This document shows, piece after piece, positions 55,161 to 64,000 of a stretch of DNA of 64,000 nucleotides (position 1 is its first letter; each line of letters begins with the position of its first letter). Location: positions 9,045,698 to 9,109,697 of the forward strand of contig NC_052506.1 of NCBI RefSeq assembly GCF_014356525.2, read 5' to 3'. Both the position numbers and the translations under genes were made by a program. Below the pieces are notes generated by a model, which did no database searches, was not told the origin of the DNA, and saw only the letters and a list, made by a program, of their open reading frames with translations. This DNA comes from Nilaparvata lugens (taxonomy: Eukaryota; Arthropoda; Insecta; Hemiptera; Delphacidae).

Positions 55161-55244
55161 CTTTTTAAGATCTTTGTTGATGTCCACTTCGTCCGAAGCT
55201 TTCCGCTTTTCACTGCCATGTATTGTCAAATCAGCCTCTCCTAT
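55161..55244 (-). CDS. 84-bp host exon, copy 2 (gene unknown)
   Basis: Acceptor TTCTCGTTTGTTTCCAG ends at 55245. The exon is 28 codons, phase 0-0, ending AAAAAG before the donor GTGAGT. The encoded peptide is identical to copy 1; the single nucleotide difference is synonymous. The intronic flanks have diverged more (roughly ten changes in the next 210 bp upstream). On the minus strand this copy is transcribed first. The splice sites are intact, so it could be a paired alternative exon or simply a redundant duplicate. The host gene is unidentified. Confidence 0.75.
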
Positions 55245-55599
55245 CTGGAAACAAACGAGAATAATATTGGTTTAATGAATGATTCCATGTTGAATTTTAA
55301 CACAGAGAAAACGCAGCAACACAGGGAAATTAAATCATGGGAGTATTCGACGACTTCTGAATGTTGGTTACAAAAAAACCTGTAAATAACTTCACTGACA
55401 GGGTCAGGAAAGAGCCATCTTTGAAGGCAAGTCTTGTTTCAGGTTCAACTCAAATTTTATTTCCCAATCGAACATACTAAGGCTATTTGATATTAAATCA
55501 TCCAGTGACCTCCTAGGGGTATAAGGACTTGTCATGTCAATTTAAAAGTTTAGTTATTTCACTTTTATTTGATAAAAGCATTGGAGGATGAGTGATTGC

Positions 55600-55925
55600 C
55601 GTTGAAATGCTCATTAAACTCACGTATCGAATAGAACATCTAATCTGAAGCTCTTTTTTAATTCCCTTCTAATTTTTTCGATTTCTAAAATTGTTATAAT
55701 TATGTTCAGGCAAGGTATTGTAATAACTGATACCCAAATTCCTAGCCCCTCTAGCGGAAAGAGTAGTTCGATGATGAGAATCTCTAAGGCTAGCTACACA
55801 CACATCGATTTTGGTTGTACGATGAAAAATGATAAAGATGATGGCGTCTCCTTGTTTCGTATAAATATATTGCCGATCCTCTTGTCATATTGCTCTCATT
55901 TTTCTTAATTGAGATACATTCATGA
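55600..55925 (-). pseudogene. LINE ORF2 C-terminal remnant, copy 2
   Basis: Paralogue of 52560-52902, more decayed, with small deletions and the W-like fragment. Confidence 0.6.
55789..55825. mobile_element. MITE W end fragment
   Basis: AAGGCTAGCTACACACACAT then CGATTTTGGTTGTACGATG resembles one W terminal repeat. Copy 1 of the duplication lacks it. Confidence 0.5.
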
Positions 55926-56106
55926 ATGAATGATAGAATAAAGAATAAGTGCAGCTCCACTATTCACATTCAAGATATCCTCATTCCAGAGGCCGACTCA
56001 ACAAATAAATATGGCCATCGAAGATTTATTTTGCGCAATGAACAGTTTTCATTGGCCACGAGAATATCTGTAACATTTTTCATGCAGGATGATACCCACA
56101 TAAACC

Positions 56107-56380
56107 TTGCTCCTGTTGGGGAATGTGATAAGATGTTCAAAAAATCATGCCATTGGCAGGTTTCGAACCCACGACCAGGCGCAGTAATAGCAGACTGAAG
56201 TTGCGAAACTCCAGACCATTCAGCAGAGCCGGCCGGCCAAAGATTTGCTCCTGTTGGGGAATGAGATAAGATGTTCAAAAACTCATAGATTTGGCAGGTT
56301 TCGAACCCACACCAAGACACAGTGATAGCAGATTGAAGTTGCGACACTCCAGACCATTCGTCAGAGAGCCGGCCGGCGAT
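56107..56380 (-). repeat. Two tandem tRNA-like SINE heads
   Basis: Same 138-bp unit as 53046-53457 with one unit fewer. Each keeps GGTTCGAAACC on the minus strand. Confidence 0.8.
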
Positions 56381-56513
56381 AAATTTGTGTATTCGATTTA
56401 TTTTTTCTCATAGTCCTGTTCACAGCTAATTACTAAAGATTATACATGTTTTACCTGATCCATACATTCTTGAAGAAATAGGGAATTATACCATCTTTAA
56501 TTTAACTTACGGC

Positions 56514-57187
56514 CGTTTGCACAGTCAGAGCTTAAACTTAATTTAATCAGCTGGTGGCTTAAACTAAAAATGAACCACATTATAACAAACTTGACTTGAT
56601 ATGGATTTAATTCAGTTTCAAATGAAATTGAGTTTGAATTGAGTTTATTTCGCCAAATTATACATGATAATATTTAAAAAGGGCACAAAATGCAAGCAGC
56701 ACAACGTACAATTATGTAAAATAAAACTTAAGGCATCATGACCTGATTTGAAACAATTCAAATTGTTTTTTCTGATTCAAAAATCAAATACATACAAAAT
56801 TTCAAATACATCAAACATCAAAAATGGAAATAAAATACAAAGTGCACTGAAGAAATTGTATAAAATATAATTTATGTAATAAGGCTTTCTACGTATAATA
56901 ATATTATACAATAATCTACAATAAAAATTATACAATTTTTCTACAATAATTATATTAAATTATAATAGTGATACATATTATAAGAAATAATAGAGATTGA
57001 TATATTGATTAATAGTGTTATAAATAGAGAGCTTTAGACTATTATAGTTTATCCTTAGATGTGAGAACATTGCACTGCTTAGCATATCTGAACCCTAATA
57101 ATGAAATAATAATTGTCCACATAGGCCTAATAGGCCTATGAAAACTGTCTAACCAAAAAGTTTAAACTGTCACTGTGCAAACAGCAC
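56514..57187. mobile_element. MITE X, copy 2, enlarged by a reversed LINE end
   Basis: Ends GGCCGTTTGCACAGTC ... CACTGTGCAAACAGC, with ACTTA on both sides. The interior includes a reversed LINE 3' terminus (56636 on) and AT-rich DNA to 57150. Confidence 0.7.
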
Positions 57188-57292
57188 TTAGAATAGTAAA
57201 GAAATCCTGCCAACCAACGGAATGTTCAGAGACAACTTCTAGCAAATAATTTGTGACCAGGTTCGACTTCGATCTCATTAGTCCAATTACAT

Positions 57293-58012
57293 AAACTGGT
57301 TAATTTGATTATGTTTAAAACTTTAACGTGGCTGATAAAAATATTAGGCATGCCAGAAAACAGGTACCCCAAAATTTGTTTTAAGAAGCTCATGCTTTTG
57401 TCAGACAGTCAGCTCTATCAAAACAGAAATACTCTCAACTGGGTGAATTTGGTGAAACATCATTTAACTCTTGCTTATGTCAATACTGATTGGAATCAGG
57501 CGGAGAATTGGTTGACACGGCTTGGTAGGATGAAATGGGATATAGTTAGTAGACATGGTGCAATATTGTTCGAGGCAGACAAACAGGAAGCATTCAACTC
57601 CATTTCTTTCCCTTTCTACCAGGCTTTAAATCCCAATTTTGCTCTAGGCGACCAGCTTCAAATAAGATCAGCGTTTAAATGTATAAGATTAGTCACACAA
57701 TTACGTATGGCATCGAAATCCGGAATTTATCTTTATTTAGAGAACAGGGGTATATACATAGACAGTATGGAGTATTGTCCACTTTGTAACATGCGAGAAG
57801 ATGAAACACCCACTCATGTCCTGGTACGTTGCCCGATGTATATTGATTTGAGACAACAGTTCTTGGCCAAATATGTAAGAAACATAGTCAATCCTGAAGA
57901 TAAAACTCTAGTTCTTCTCTCAAATATAACAGCAAATAAAATGAGGGATATTTACAATTACATGATTAACGCTATGAATATTCGAAATTTAATTCTGGAA
58001 ACTACAGGATAA
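57293..58012 (+). CDS. LINE polymerase C-terminal region with CCHC knuckle (partial)
   Basis: The frame is open from the truncation point itself (57293) to a stop at 58010, about 239 codons, so any ATG start is internal. Near the end it has CPLCNMREDETPTHVLVRCP, a C-x2-C-x9-H-x4-C zinc knuckle typical of the region after the reverse transcriptase in R1/jockey-type LINEs. It normally helps the polymerase bind RNA or target DNA. The catalytic domain and endonuclease are missing, so this copy cannot transpose. No premature stop over 720 bp supports youth. Clade not proven. Confidence 0.85.
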   Translation, partial: KLVNLIMFKTLTWLIKILGMPENRYPKICFKKLMLLSDSQLYQNRNTLNWVNLVKHHLTLAYVNTDWNQAENWLTRLGRMKWDIVSRHGAILFEADKQEAFNSISFPFYQALNPNFALGDQLQIRSAFKCIRLVTQLRMASKSGIYLYLENRGIYIDSMEYCPLCNMREDETPTHVLVRCPMYIDLRQQFLAKYVRNIVNPEDKTLVLLSNITANKMRDIYNYMINAMNIRNLILETTG

Positions 58013-58327
58013 TATTGATGTATAAATAAGTATAAGTTTAGAGTGTATGTACAGCGTAAAGCACATTTTAATAAAATTATAGACTTTGTTGTTGATATTG
58101 CTCGATGATTGATTAAGAACTAATAATTATTGTTGGTTATTCTTCTTATGTTTTTGTAAAGTTTCTATTTGTAATGTTAAAGGCCTATTATTCTCATATT
58201 ATATTATAAACTTTGTACCTATAGTATTGTTATTGTGATCACTATGAATAATTTTGTTGTTTATGGGCTCAAATCAGATAGCAACTCTATTTGTATGTGC
58301 ATAACATGCTCGTTTACAAATAAAATG

Positions 58328-58370
<43 letters not shown>
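57293..58370 (+). mobile_element. 5'-truncated non-LTR retrotransposon with (TTTA)n tail
   Basis: Bounded by the 16-bp duplication ATTAGTCCAATTACAT (57277-57292 and 58371-58386). Ends in about 10 TTTA units (58329-58370). Carries one intact open frame, suggesting a fairly recent insertion. Confidence 0.9.
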
Positions 58371-58371
<1 letters not shown>

Positions 58372-58905
58372 TTAGTCCAATTACATCCAAAAATACGGTA
58401 CAAACGTATTGAGAGGTACAAGCCGTGACAAATAACACAGTATCTGCTGAGACAAATTAGGTGCCAGCGAAATGCTACACAAGTTTTAATTGTGATCAAT
58501 CAAGTCGGTATGGATAATTGTAGTGATTTACACAGATGATAGTTTCGGCACAAGTGGTGATAATAAATTTGACACGTAAAGGCGTTAGTAGCAGAGAACA
58601 AACAGTGAAATAGTGGCGAATCGGGGCCTGTGTAGTATAAATCAAAAGCTGTGGAAAGACGAGGACACGTGGCTGAACGCTGTAGACAGGCAGCATCCTT
58701 GTCTGGCAGAGAGACAACGCGAAAGAGAGGCCTACTGCATCATGCACACACCCCAACGCAAAATATTCGTCTAAATCATTAGCTGGAAATTTATCGGTCG
58801 TTAACAGTCTGTTCAAAAGGTATAAATCAGTCGCGTGATGACAGACGCAACTGAGAAATGGTTTGTTGCAGCAGGTACTGTAGTCTTAAGAGTGCTACTG
58901 AACGC

Positions 58906-59734
58906 TGCAGTTTGTTGTGCAAACAAGTGGATTCAACACCAAAATTTGTTGCACTGTTGGTAATTTGGGGAGAAAAGTTGTAGTGCTAAGGGTTTACATT
59001 ACACAAGCAATTCGTTACAGTTGATTTCTTATTATTGAAAGATTTATTATCAATCTATCTAAATTCAGATGTGTTTTTTTCTATTCTAATTTGGTGAAAA
59101 GATTGATGAAGTTTGCAGTTTGTTGTATAAACAAGTGGATTCAACGCCAAAAATTGTTGTACTATTGGACATTTGGGGGGAAAGATGTAGTGCTAAGTGT
59201 TTACATTATATAAGCAATTCATTACAGTTGAATTCTTATTATTGAAAGTTTTATTATCAATCTATCTAAATTTGAATATGTTTGTTTTATTCTGATTTGG
59301 TGAAGAGATTGATGAAATTTGCAGTTTGTTGTATAAACAAGTGGATTCAACACCAAAATTTGTTGTACTGTTGGTAATTTAGGGAGAAAAGTTGTACTGC
59401 TAAGTGTTTACATTACACAAGCAATTCGTTACAGTTGATTTCTTATTATTGAAAGTTTTATTATCAATCTATCTAAATTCAAATGTGTTTTTTCTATTCT
59501 AATTTGGTGAAGAGATTGATGAAGTTTGCAGTTTGTTGTATAAACAAGTGGATTCAACACCAAAATTTGATGTACTGTTAGTAATTTGGGGAGAAAAGTT
59601 GTAGTGCTAAGGGTTTACATTACACAAGCAATTCGTTACAGTTGATTTCTTATTATTGAAAGATTTATTATCAATCTATCTAAATTCGAATACGTTTTTT
59701 CTATTCTAATTTGGTGAAGAGATTGCTGAAGTTT
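58906..59734. repeat. Four tandem copies of a 207-bp unit
   Basis: Units start GCAGTTTGTTGTRYAAACAA at 58906, 59115, 59321 and 59527 and contain CAATTCRTTACAGTTGAWTT and TTATTATCAATCTATCTAAA. No coding frame is shared by all units. Confidence 0.95.
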
Positions 59735-59774
59735 TGAGCGATAGCCTGTTTTTTCTTTCCCGACTATATTGTAT

Positions 59775-60049
59775 CATAGAGGAAAATAGCATAAGTAGAT
59801 ATCCCATGGTATAGGGCGTTTATGTCGTAGCTTTTACTGTTATCTCAAGCCGATAGTCCACGTAGTTCTTTCCCGTGAAGCTTTATGACGCTGGTAGTCT
59901 CTCATATTGTGCCGTTCATACACTCTTACCCGGTCAAAACAGTAAATATCGACATTAATCGACAGTAATCGGCTTGAGATAACAGTAAAAGTTGCGACAT
60001 AAACGCCCTATACCATGCTCATATCTACTTATGCTATTGTTTCTCTATG
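59775..60049. mobile_element. MITE B, copy 6
   Basis: CATAGAGGAAAATAGC ... GCTATTGTTTCTCTATG flanked by ATTGTAT on both sides. Internal orientation like copy 3. Confidence 0.9.
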
Positions 60050-60659
60050 ATTGTATTGTTTCATCTATTCAATAAATAAATAATTAAATATTCTTCATCC
60101 AAATTAATGAATGATGTGCCGTATTTTCTCATATAATAATTTGATCTCATTAGTATTGAGAGGTACAAGCCGTGAAAAATGGTGAAGTATCTGCTGAGAT
60201 AAATTATGAGAGGAATTTGAGAAATTATGAGATAAAAAACTGGAAATGTTTTGAGAAAACAGAAAAGTTTTTAATGAATGGAAAAATTAGGTGTAATAAT
60301 GATGTTCAATGTCAAGAAATGGAACCTCATCCGTTTTAGAACAATGGAAAATAATCAGAGGAATTTATAAGAAGATAATTACTGATTTTAGTTAGTTTCA
60401 GGATTGAGTGATACTAGTTTAGCGGTTCTTGAATGGCACAATTCCTGAATAAGACTGGAAATAGATGAGTTAATTTGTGTTAAGCTCATGACTGAATTTG
60501 TTTTTTTCACGAAATGTTAATGTATGGTTCATACAGAGAATTCTATAGGAAAGATGAGAGTAATATTATTGCTAACAAATAACTCCACTGGGCTTGTGAA
60601 AATTAGTTGATAGGTTGAACTTTTCTGCCAGGAATAATGAGATACAGTTTTATTTGTAA

Positions 60660-60870
60660 TATTTTTCTGATAAATTGATCTTCTCATGATTTATTGTTAG
60701 CGAAAATGAATATTAATAACCACTCGTATTAATCTTTAATTAATCTTCTCATGATAATATTATTGTTAGCAAGAGTCAATATTACCAACCACTCGTATTA
60801 ATCTTTAATTAATCTTCTCATGATAATTATTGTTAGCAAGAGTGAATATTACTAACCACTCGTATTCTGA
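60660..60870. repeat. Three tandem copies of a 65-70 bp unit
   Basis: AACCACTCGTATTAATCTTT, AATTAATCTTCTCATGATAA and TTGTTAGCAAGAGT recur. Confidence 0.85.
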
Positions 60871-62270
60871 CATTAAGTTATAATTACAGAATTTTCTTCC
60901 AGCATGAATTTCTCACAGAAAATACATATTTCGGATTGTGTAGGAGGAGCTTGACCCTATCAACTACAAACATTCATCAGTTCGATAGAACAGAGAACGC
61001 TGCTTAGGGTAATGATGTACTGTATCTGTATTCAGTAGCTTAACTCAATCAGAATACACCAGAGATGCTGATGAACGAGGAAGATAGAGCTAAGAGAGAG
61101 GGAGAGAGAGTGAGAGTGTGAAAGAGAGAGAGGAAGAAATGCTCCTTGACGAATGAACAGAAACAACTCCTACAGATTAATTTATGCTTCTGTGCGGAAC
61201 GCACAATATGATCTGATGAAGATGCAAATAATAACAGAAATGAAAACTCCGACGGAAATATAATAGAGGGCTCCTCGAGTTTAATTTGAAACTCAATTTT
61301 TGTCGGATTCGTAATGCTCTCTGTAGAAGTGAATTTGCATGATAACAATAAATTTGTGTAGATGATTCGACCCTTGGGAAAGCTTTCCGAGAAGATGGAT
61401 TGGATCGGTGTCTGCGTACAGCTCATTAAATAGGAGAGAGCTTGGCAAGTGAACTTTTGCAGCCAACTGACAGAGACAGAGAACGAAAAGCCCGTTGTAC
61501 AACCCGCTAATTGTCTATCCCTCTTTGGAAAGCGTCCAATCATACGACCATCTTGTTTAGCCTGTGCATTATCACTGCATTATGAACTAAGCTAGAGTCA
61601 TAAGTATGTCTCTGTGCTTCCCATCTTGAAGCCAAAACTTGAAAAGAGATTAATGAAAACACATTATTCAGACTATTCTAGCTGCATTCTGTAGGTACAA
61701 GTTAGTACTTGTCTTCTGATGTGCTGAATAGATTAATCGTTTAGTGTCTCTCTTATTAGCACAACTGAAAATAGAATGGAATGTGATGGTTTTATAGGAC
61801 GGTGGAGAACACAAAATAGAGTGAATAACGTAACTTTCAAACCTAAAAAAGGCAGATTAGACGTCAGAGTACCCATGAAAAATGTTCAATTCCTGAATAT
61901 AGACACATGTGAAGATTCCCAGTAATTTTAGCAGATGAATAAGGGCTAAGCGTCTTTTCAGGCATTTTGTTTGATAAAGAGATTCAATTGATTGATGATA
62001 AAGTTGAATTGCGTCATAAACATAGAAAATTTGATCTTCATCGAGTGCAATGTTTCACAAAATGTTTGGAGACAAAAGTCGCGTTGCCAATATGTACATA
62101 GAAATAATTCTCATTAATCATTCGTAAACAGTACAGGGGAAAATAATTTCACCATTGAAAATATTAATTTTCCCCCATGCAAACCCTATGATAGTAATTG
62201 GAATACTGTGTATGAAGTACAGTATCCTTTCCTGCTTAAATCAAACCTGTACTGTGGGCTACAACAGAAG
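60871..62270. other. Single-copy DNA; GA-rich tract at 61078-61137
   Basis: A minus frame of 164 codons (61543-61049) reads through the GA tract as Ser/Leu/Phe-rich sequence and looks like low-complexity chance. No exon or repeat supported. Confidence 0.4.
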
Positions 62271-62299
62271 AGCCACGACATGTCAATTGGAAAACTTTC

Positions 62300-62500
62300 T
62301 CATTTTCAATTGTTATCTTCTCATTTACATTTGACGATTTCTCAAATACAATTCACTTCTCTCAATTACATGTGATGACTTCCCAAATACAATTGACTAG
62401 TCTCATCTACATCTGACATTCTCTCAATTACAAGAGACTATTCTCAAATACAATTGATACTTTCTCAAATTAACTTGATACTTTCTCAAATAAAATTGGA
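62300..62500. repeat. Degenerate short tandem repeat
   Basis: Blocks such as TTCTCAAATACAATTGA and TCTCAATTACATSTGA recur about eight times with drift. Confidence 0.65.
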
Positions 62501-62519
62501 AAAGGTGTAGATCGTTTAT

Positions 62520-63470
62520 GGGTATAATAATTGTAAGAGAGGAAATTGCCTATTTTATAACCTATTTTATTGCCAATTTGTAAATTGCCTATTTTATATA
62601 TAATAACTGGTATAATTGCAACCATAAGCTTTCAATTAAGCACATAAGTTCTATATATGAAAAAAGTTATGTACGATCCAAAAACCAAAAAATCATATTC
62701 AAGCAAAAAGGAGAATGTGAGAAAACTAATTAATTTCTCAACTAAATGATGACTCAGTATTGAATTCATAGTACTTGGTTGGGTTTTCAACAAGACATAA
62801 TTCACTCAATAGCGACATAACCTTATACCAGTGATGAAAGAGCTAGTCTAACAGCGTCTTATAAGACAATTAGAATTAAGGCGATGCCTGGGGGTGTGTT
62901 TGCCATGCAGCAGCTATTACAGTAATGAGGCTATAAATATTAGATGTGTATCGTAAGGTGTACCATCATCAGGCGAGCTGACGTTATATACAGTACAATA
63001 CTGCTATACACAGTACAATGCTATGGAGAAACACGGCACCGGAGAGCGACTAGACTTGCTACATAGATGATGGAACATTGGTAACCATTTACTGGCGAGG
63101 AATAGGTTTATAGGCCTACAAAATGCTCTAAATTGTTCTGCACAATCATGATGTAGGAACACTACACCTCTCCTGAGTGGAATGATTAGACTAGAATTCC
63201 AATTATAATTATCCAGAACTCTTCAGAGATTTGTTTCGAGATGAAATGCGGAGAACATTGTTGGCTAAATAACATGGTGATAAGAGAAAAAAGCATTAAA
63301 ATAATAGAAATCAAATCAATTCTCGTTAACTTTGTTTTTCTATTGATGAGGTTGTAAGCGTCTAATATTACAAGATACGCCAATGTTGGACACCTACCCT
63401 TCGATTAGTATATCATCAAGCTATCAAAATGAAATGACATAATAAATGAACAAGTAAAATAAATTAATTC
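62520..63470. other. Single-copy DNA, nothing assigned
   Basis: Short frames only. CAGTACAATACTGCTATACA / CAGTACAATGCTATG form a small duplication near 62992-63024. Confidence 0.35.
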
Positions 63471-63499
63471 CATTCAATGAAGAGAGTTAGTTTGGGTAG

Positions 63500-64000
63500 G
63501 TTGCTTAAGGCTGTGCAAAGGCTAAAAATAAACTTTCTACTGGTGATATTTTTCAAAGTTTTTCGATATGTATATCATCAAGCTATAAAAATGGAAAAGT
63601 TTTCTCAGGGAAACATTTTTTCCAATCATTACCTTTCGAGATATGAGCGCCTAATGTTTAAATTTTTTGGACAGAACATTTCAAATTCGGTAAGAGATAT
63701 CCATGAGATTTAGAGGATGAATTCTTCATCCTCTTTGATAATTTTGATTGAATAGAACAAAATTTTCTAAAAATATCAATTTCAGAGAAAGTTATTCAAT
63801 TCACTAAAATGACCGAAAATAACTTTTAGTTGAGTTATTTTTGGTCATTTTTGGGTAATTGAATAATTTTCTCGAAAATTGATATTTTCAAAAGATTTTT
63901 GTTTTATTCAATCAACAATACCGTGAAGAATTTATCCTCTGAATCTCATTGATTGAACTTTTATCGAATTTGAAATGTTTTGTCCCAACAATTTCAACTT
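63500..64000. mobile_element. Foldback element U (right end beyond window)
   Basis: Left side begins TTGCTTAAGGCTGTGCAAAG. Inverted arms pair GGACAGAACATTTCAAATTC (63670) with GAATTTGAAATGTTTTGTCC (63968-63987) and AAAATGACC/GGTCATTTT near the centre (about 63828). Non-coding. Confidence 0.75.

Larger units (their letters stand above)
55143..56685. repeat. Exon-bearing segmental duplication, copy 2
   Basis: See 52012-53765. Small deletions (near 55480, 55515) and an inserted W-like fragment (55789-55825) distinguish it. Confidence 0.9.

Noticed and set aside
61049..61543. 164-codon minus frame as a gene
   Set aside because: Composition is driven by a GA-rich tract; Ser/Leu/Phe-rich translation with no motif.

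Overview
The window looks like a repeat-dominated piece of an insect nuclear genome. It is AT-rich, has no bacterial gene layout, and is packed with non-LTR retrotransposon ends, tRNA-derived SINEs, Helitron-like elements, foldback/MITE elements and minisatellites. The mix resembles a sap-sucking hemipteran such as a planthopper; that is an inference from repeat style, not proven. Most long open frames cross repeats or read on both strands, and I do not regard them as genes.

The best host coding signal is at the right. An 84-bp minus-strand exon lies at 52024-52107 with consensus-like splice sites, and a second copy lies at 55161-55244. The two differ at one synonymous base and sit inside a diverged 1.5-1.8 kb direct duplication. 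The rest of the gene is not recognised, so most of 48.5-64 kb may be intronic. Single-copy GC-richer islands (125-595, 11.7-12.2, 26.5-27.0, 34.0-34.5, 51.3-51.8 kb) could hold exons or regulatory DNA, but I could not assign them.

Layout: 0-3.6 kb holds Helitron-like copies, a truncated RTE-like LINE and a duplicated host repeat. 3.7-6.2 kb is a tandem segmental duplication whose arms carry different MITE insertions. 6.3-9.5 kb holds foldback elements and a (CA)n tract. 14.2-17.7 kb holds MITEs, a pogo-like element, a 650-bp duplication and a SINE. 18.5-24.3 kb holds a large foldback and several tandem arrays. 25-31.3 kb holds Helitron-like copies, a 1 kb compound foldback, a 377-bp palindrome and two minisatellites. 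31.7-38.3 kb is nested foldbacks. 38.6-50.4 kb is a dense mosaic of MITE families, LINE 3' ends, a transposase-end foldback and Helitron-like copies. 50.7-60.9 kb holds the duplicated exon, LINE fragments, tandem SINE heads and a 4 x 207-bp array. 61-64 kb is mostly single copy, ending in a foldback cut by the window edge.

Insertions can often be resolved because a paralogous copy in the same window keeps the empty site. This gives direct target-site evidence: 7-bp duplications for two MITE families with CA...TG ends, A|T insertion for the Helitron-like family, TTA for a Harbinger-like MITE, TA for a foldback with GCGAGCGAAGC motifs, and 12-16 bp for LINEs and a SINE. No rRNA, functional tRNA, CRISPR or viral genes were seen.
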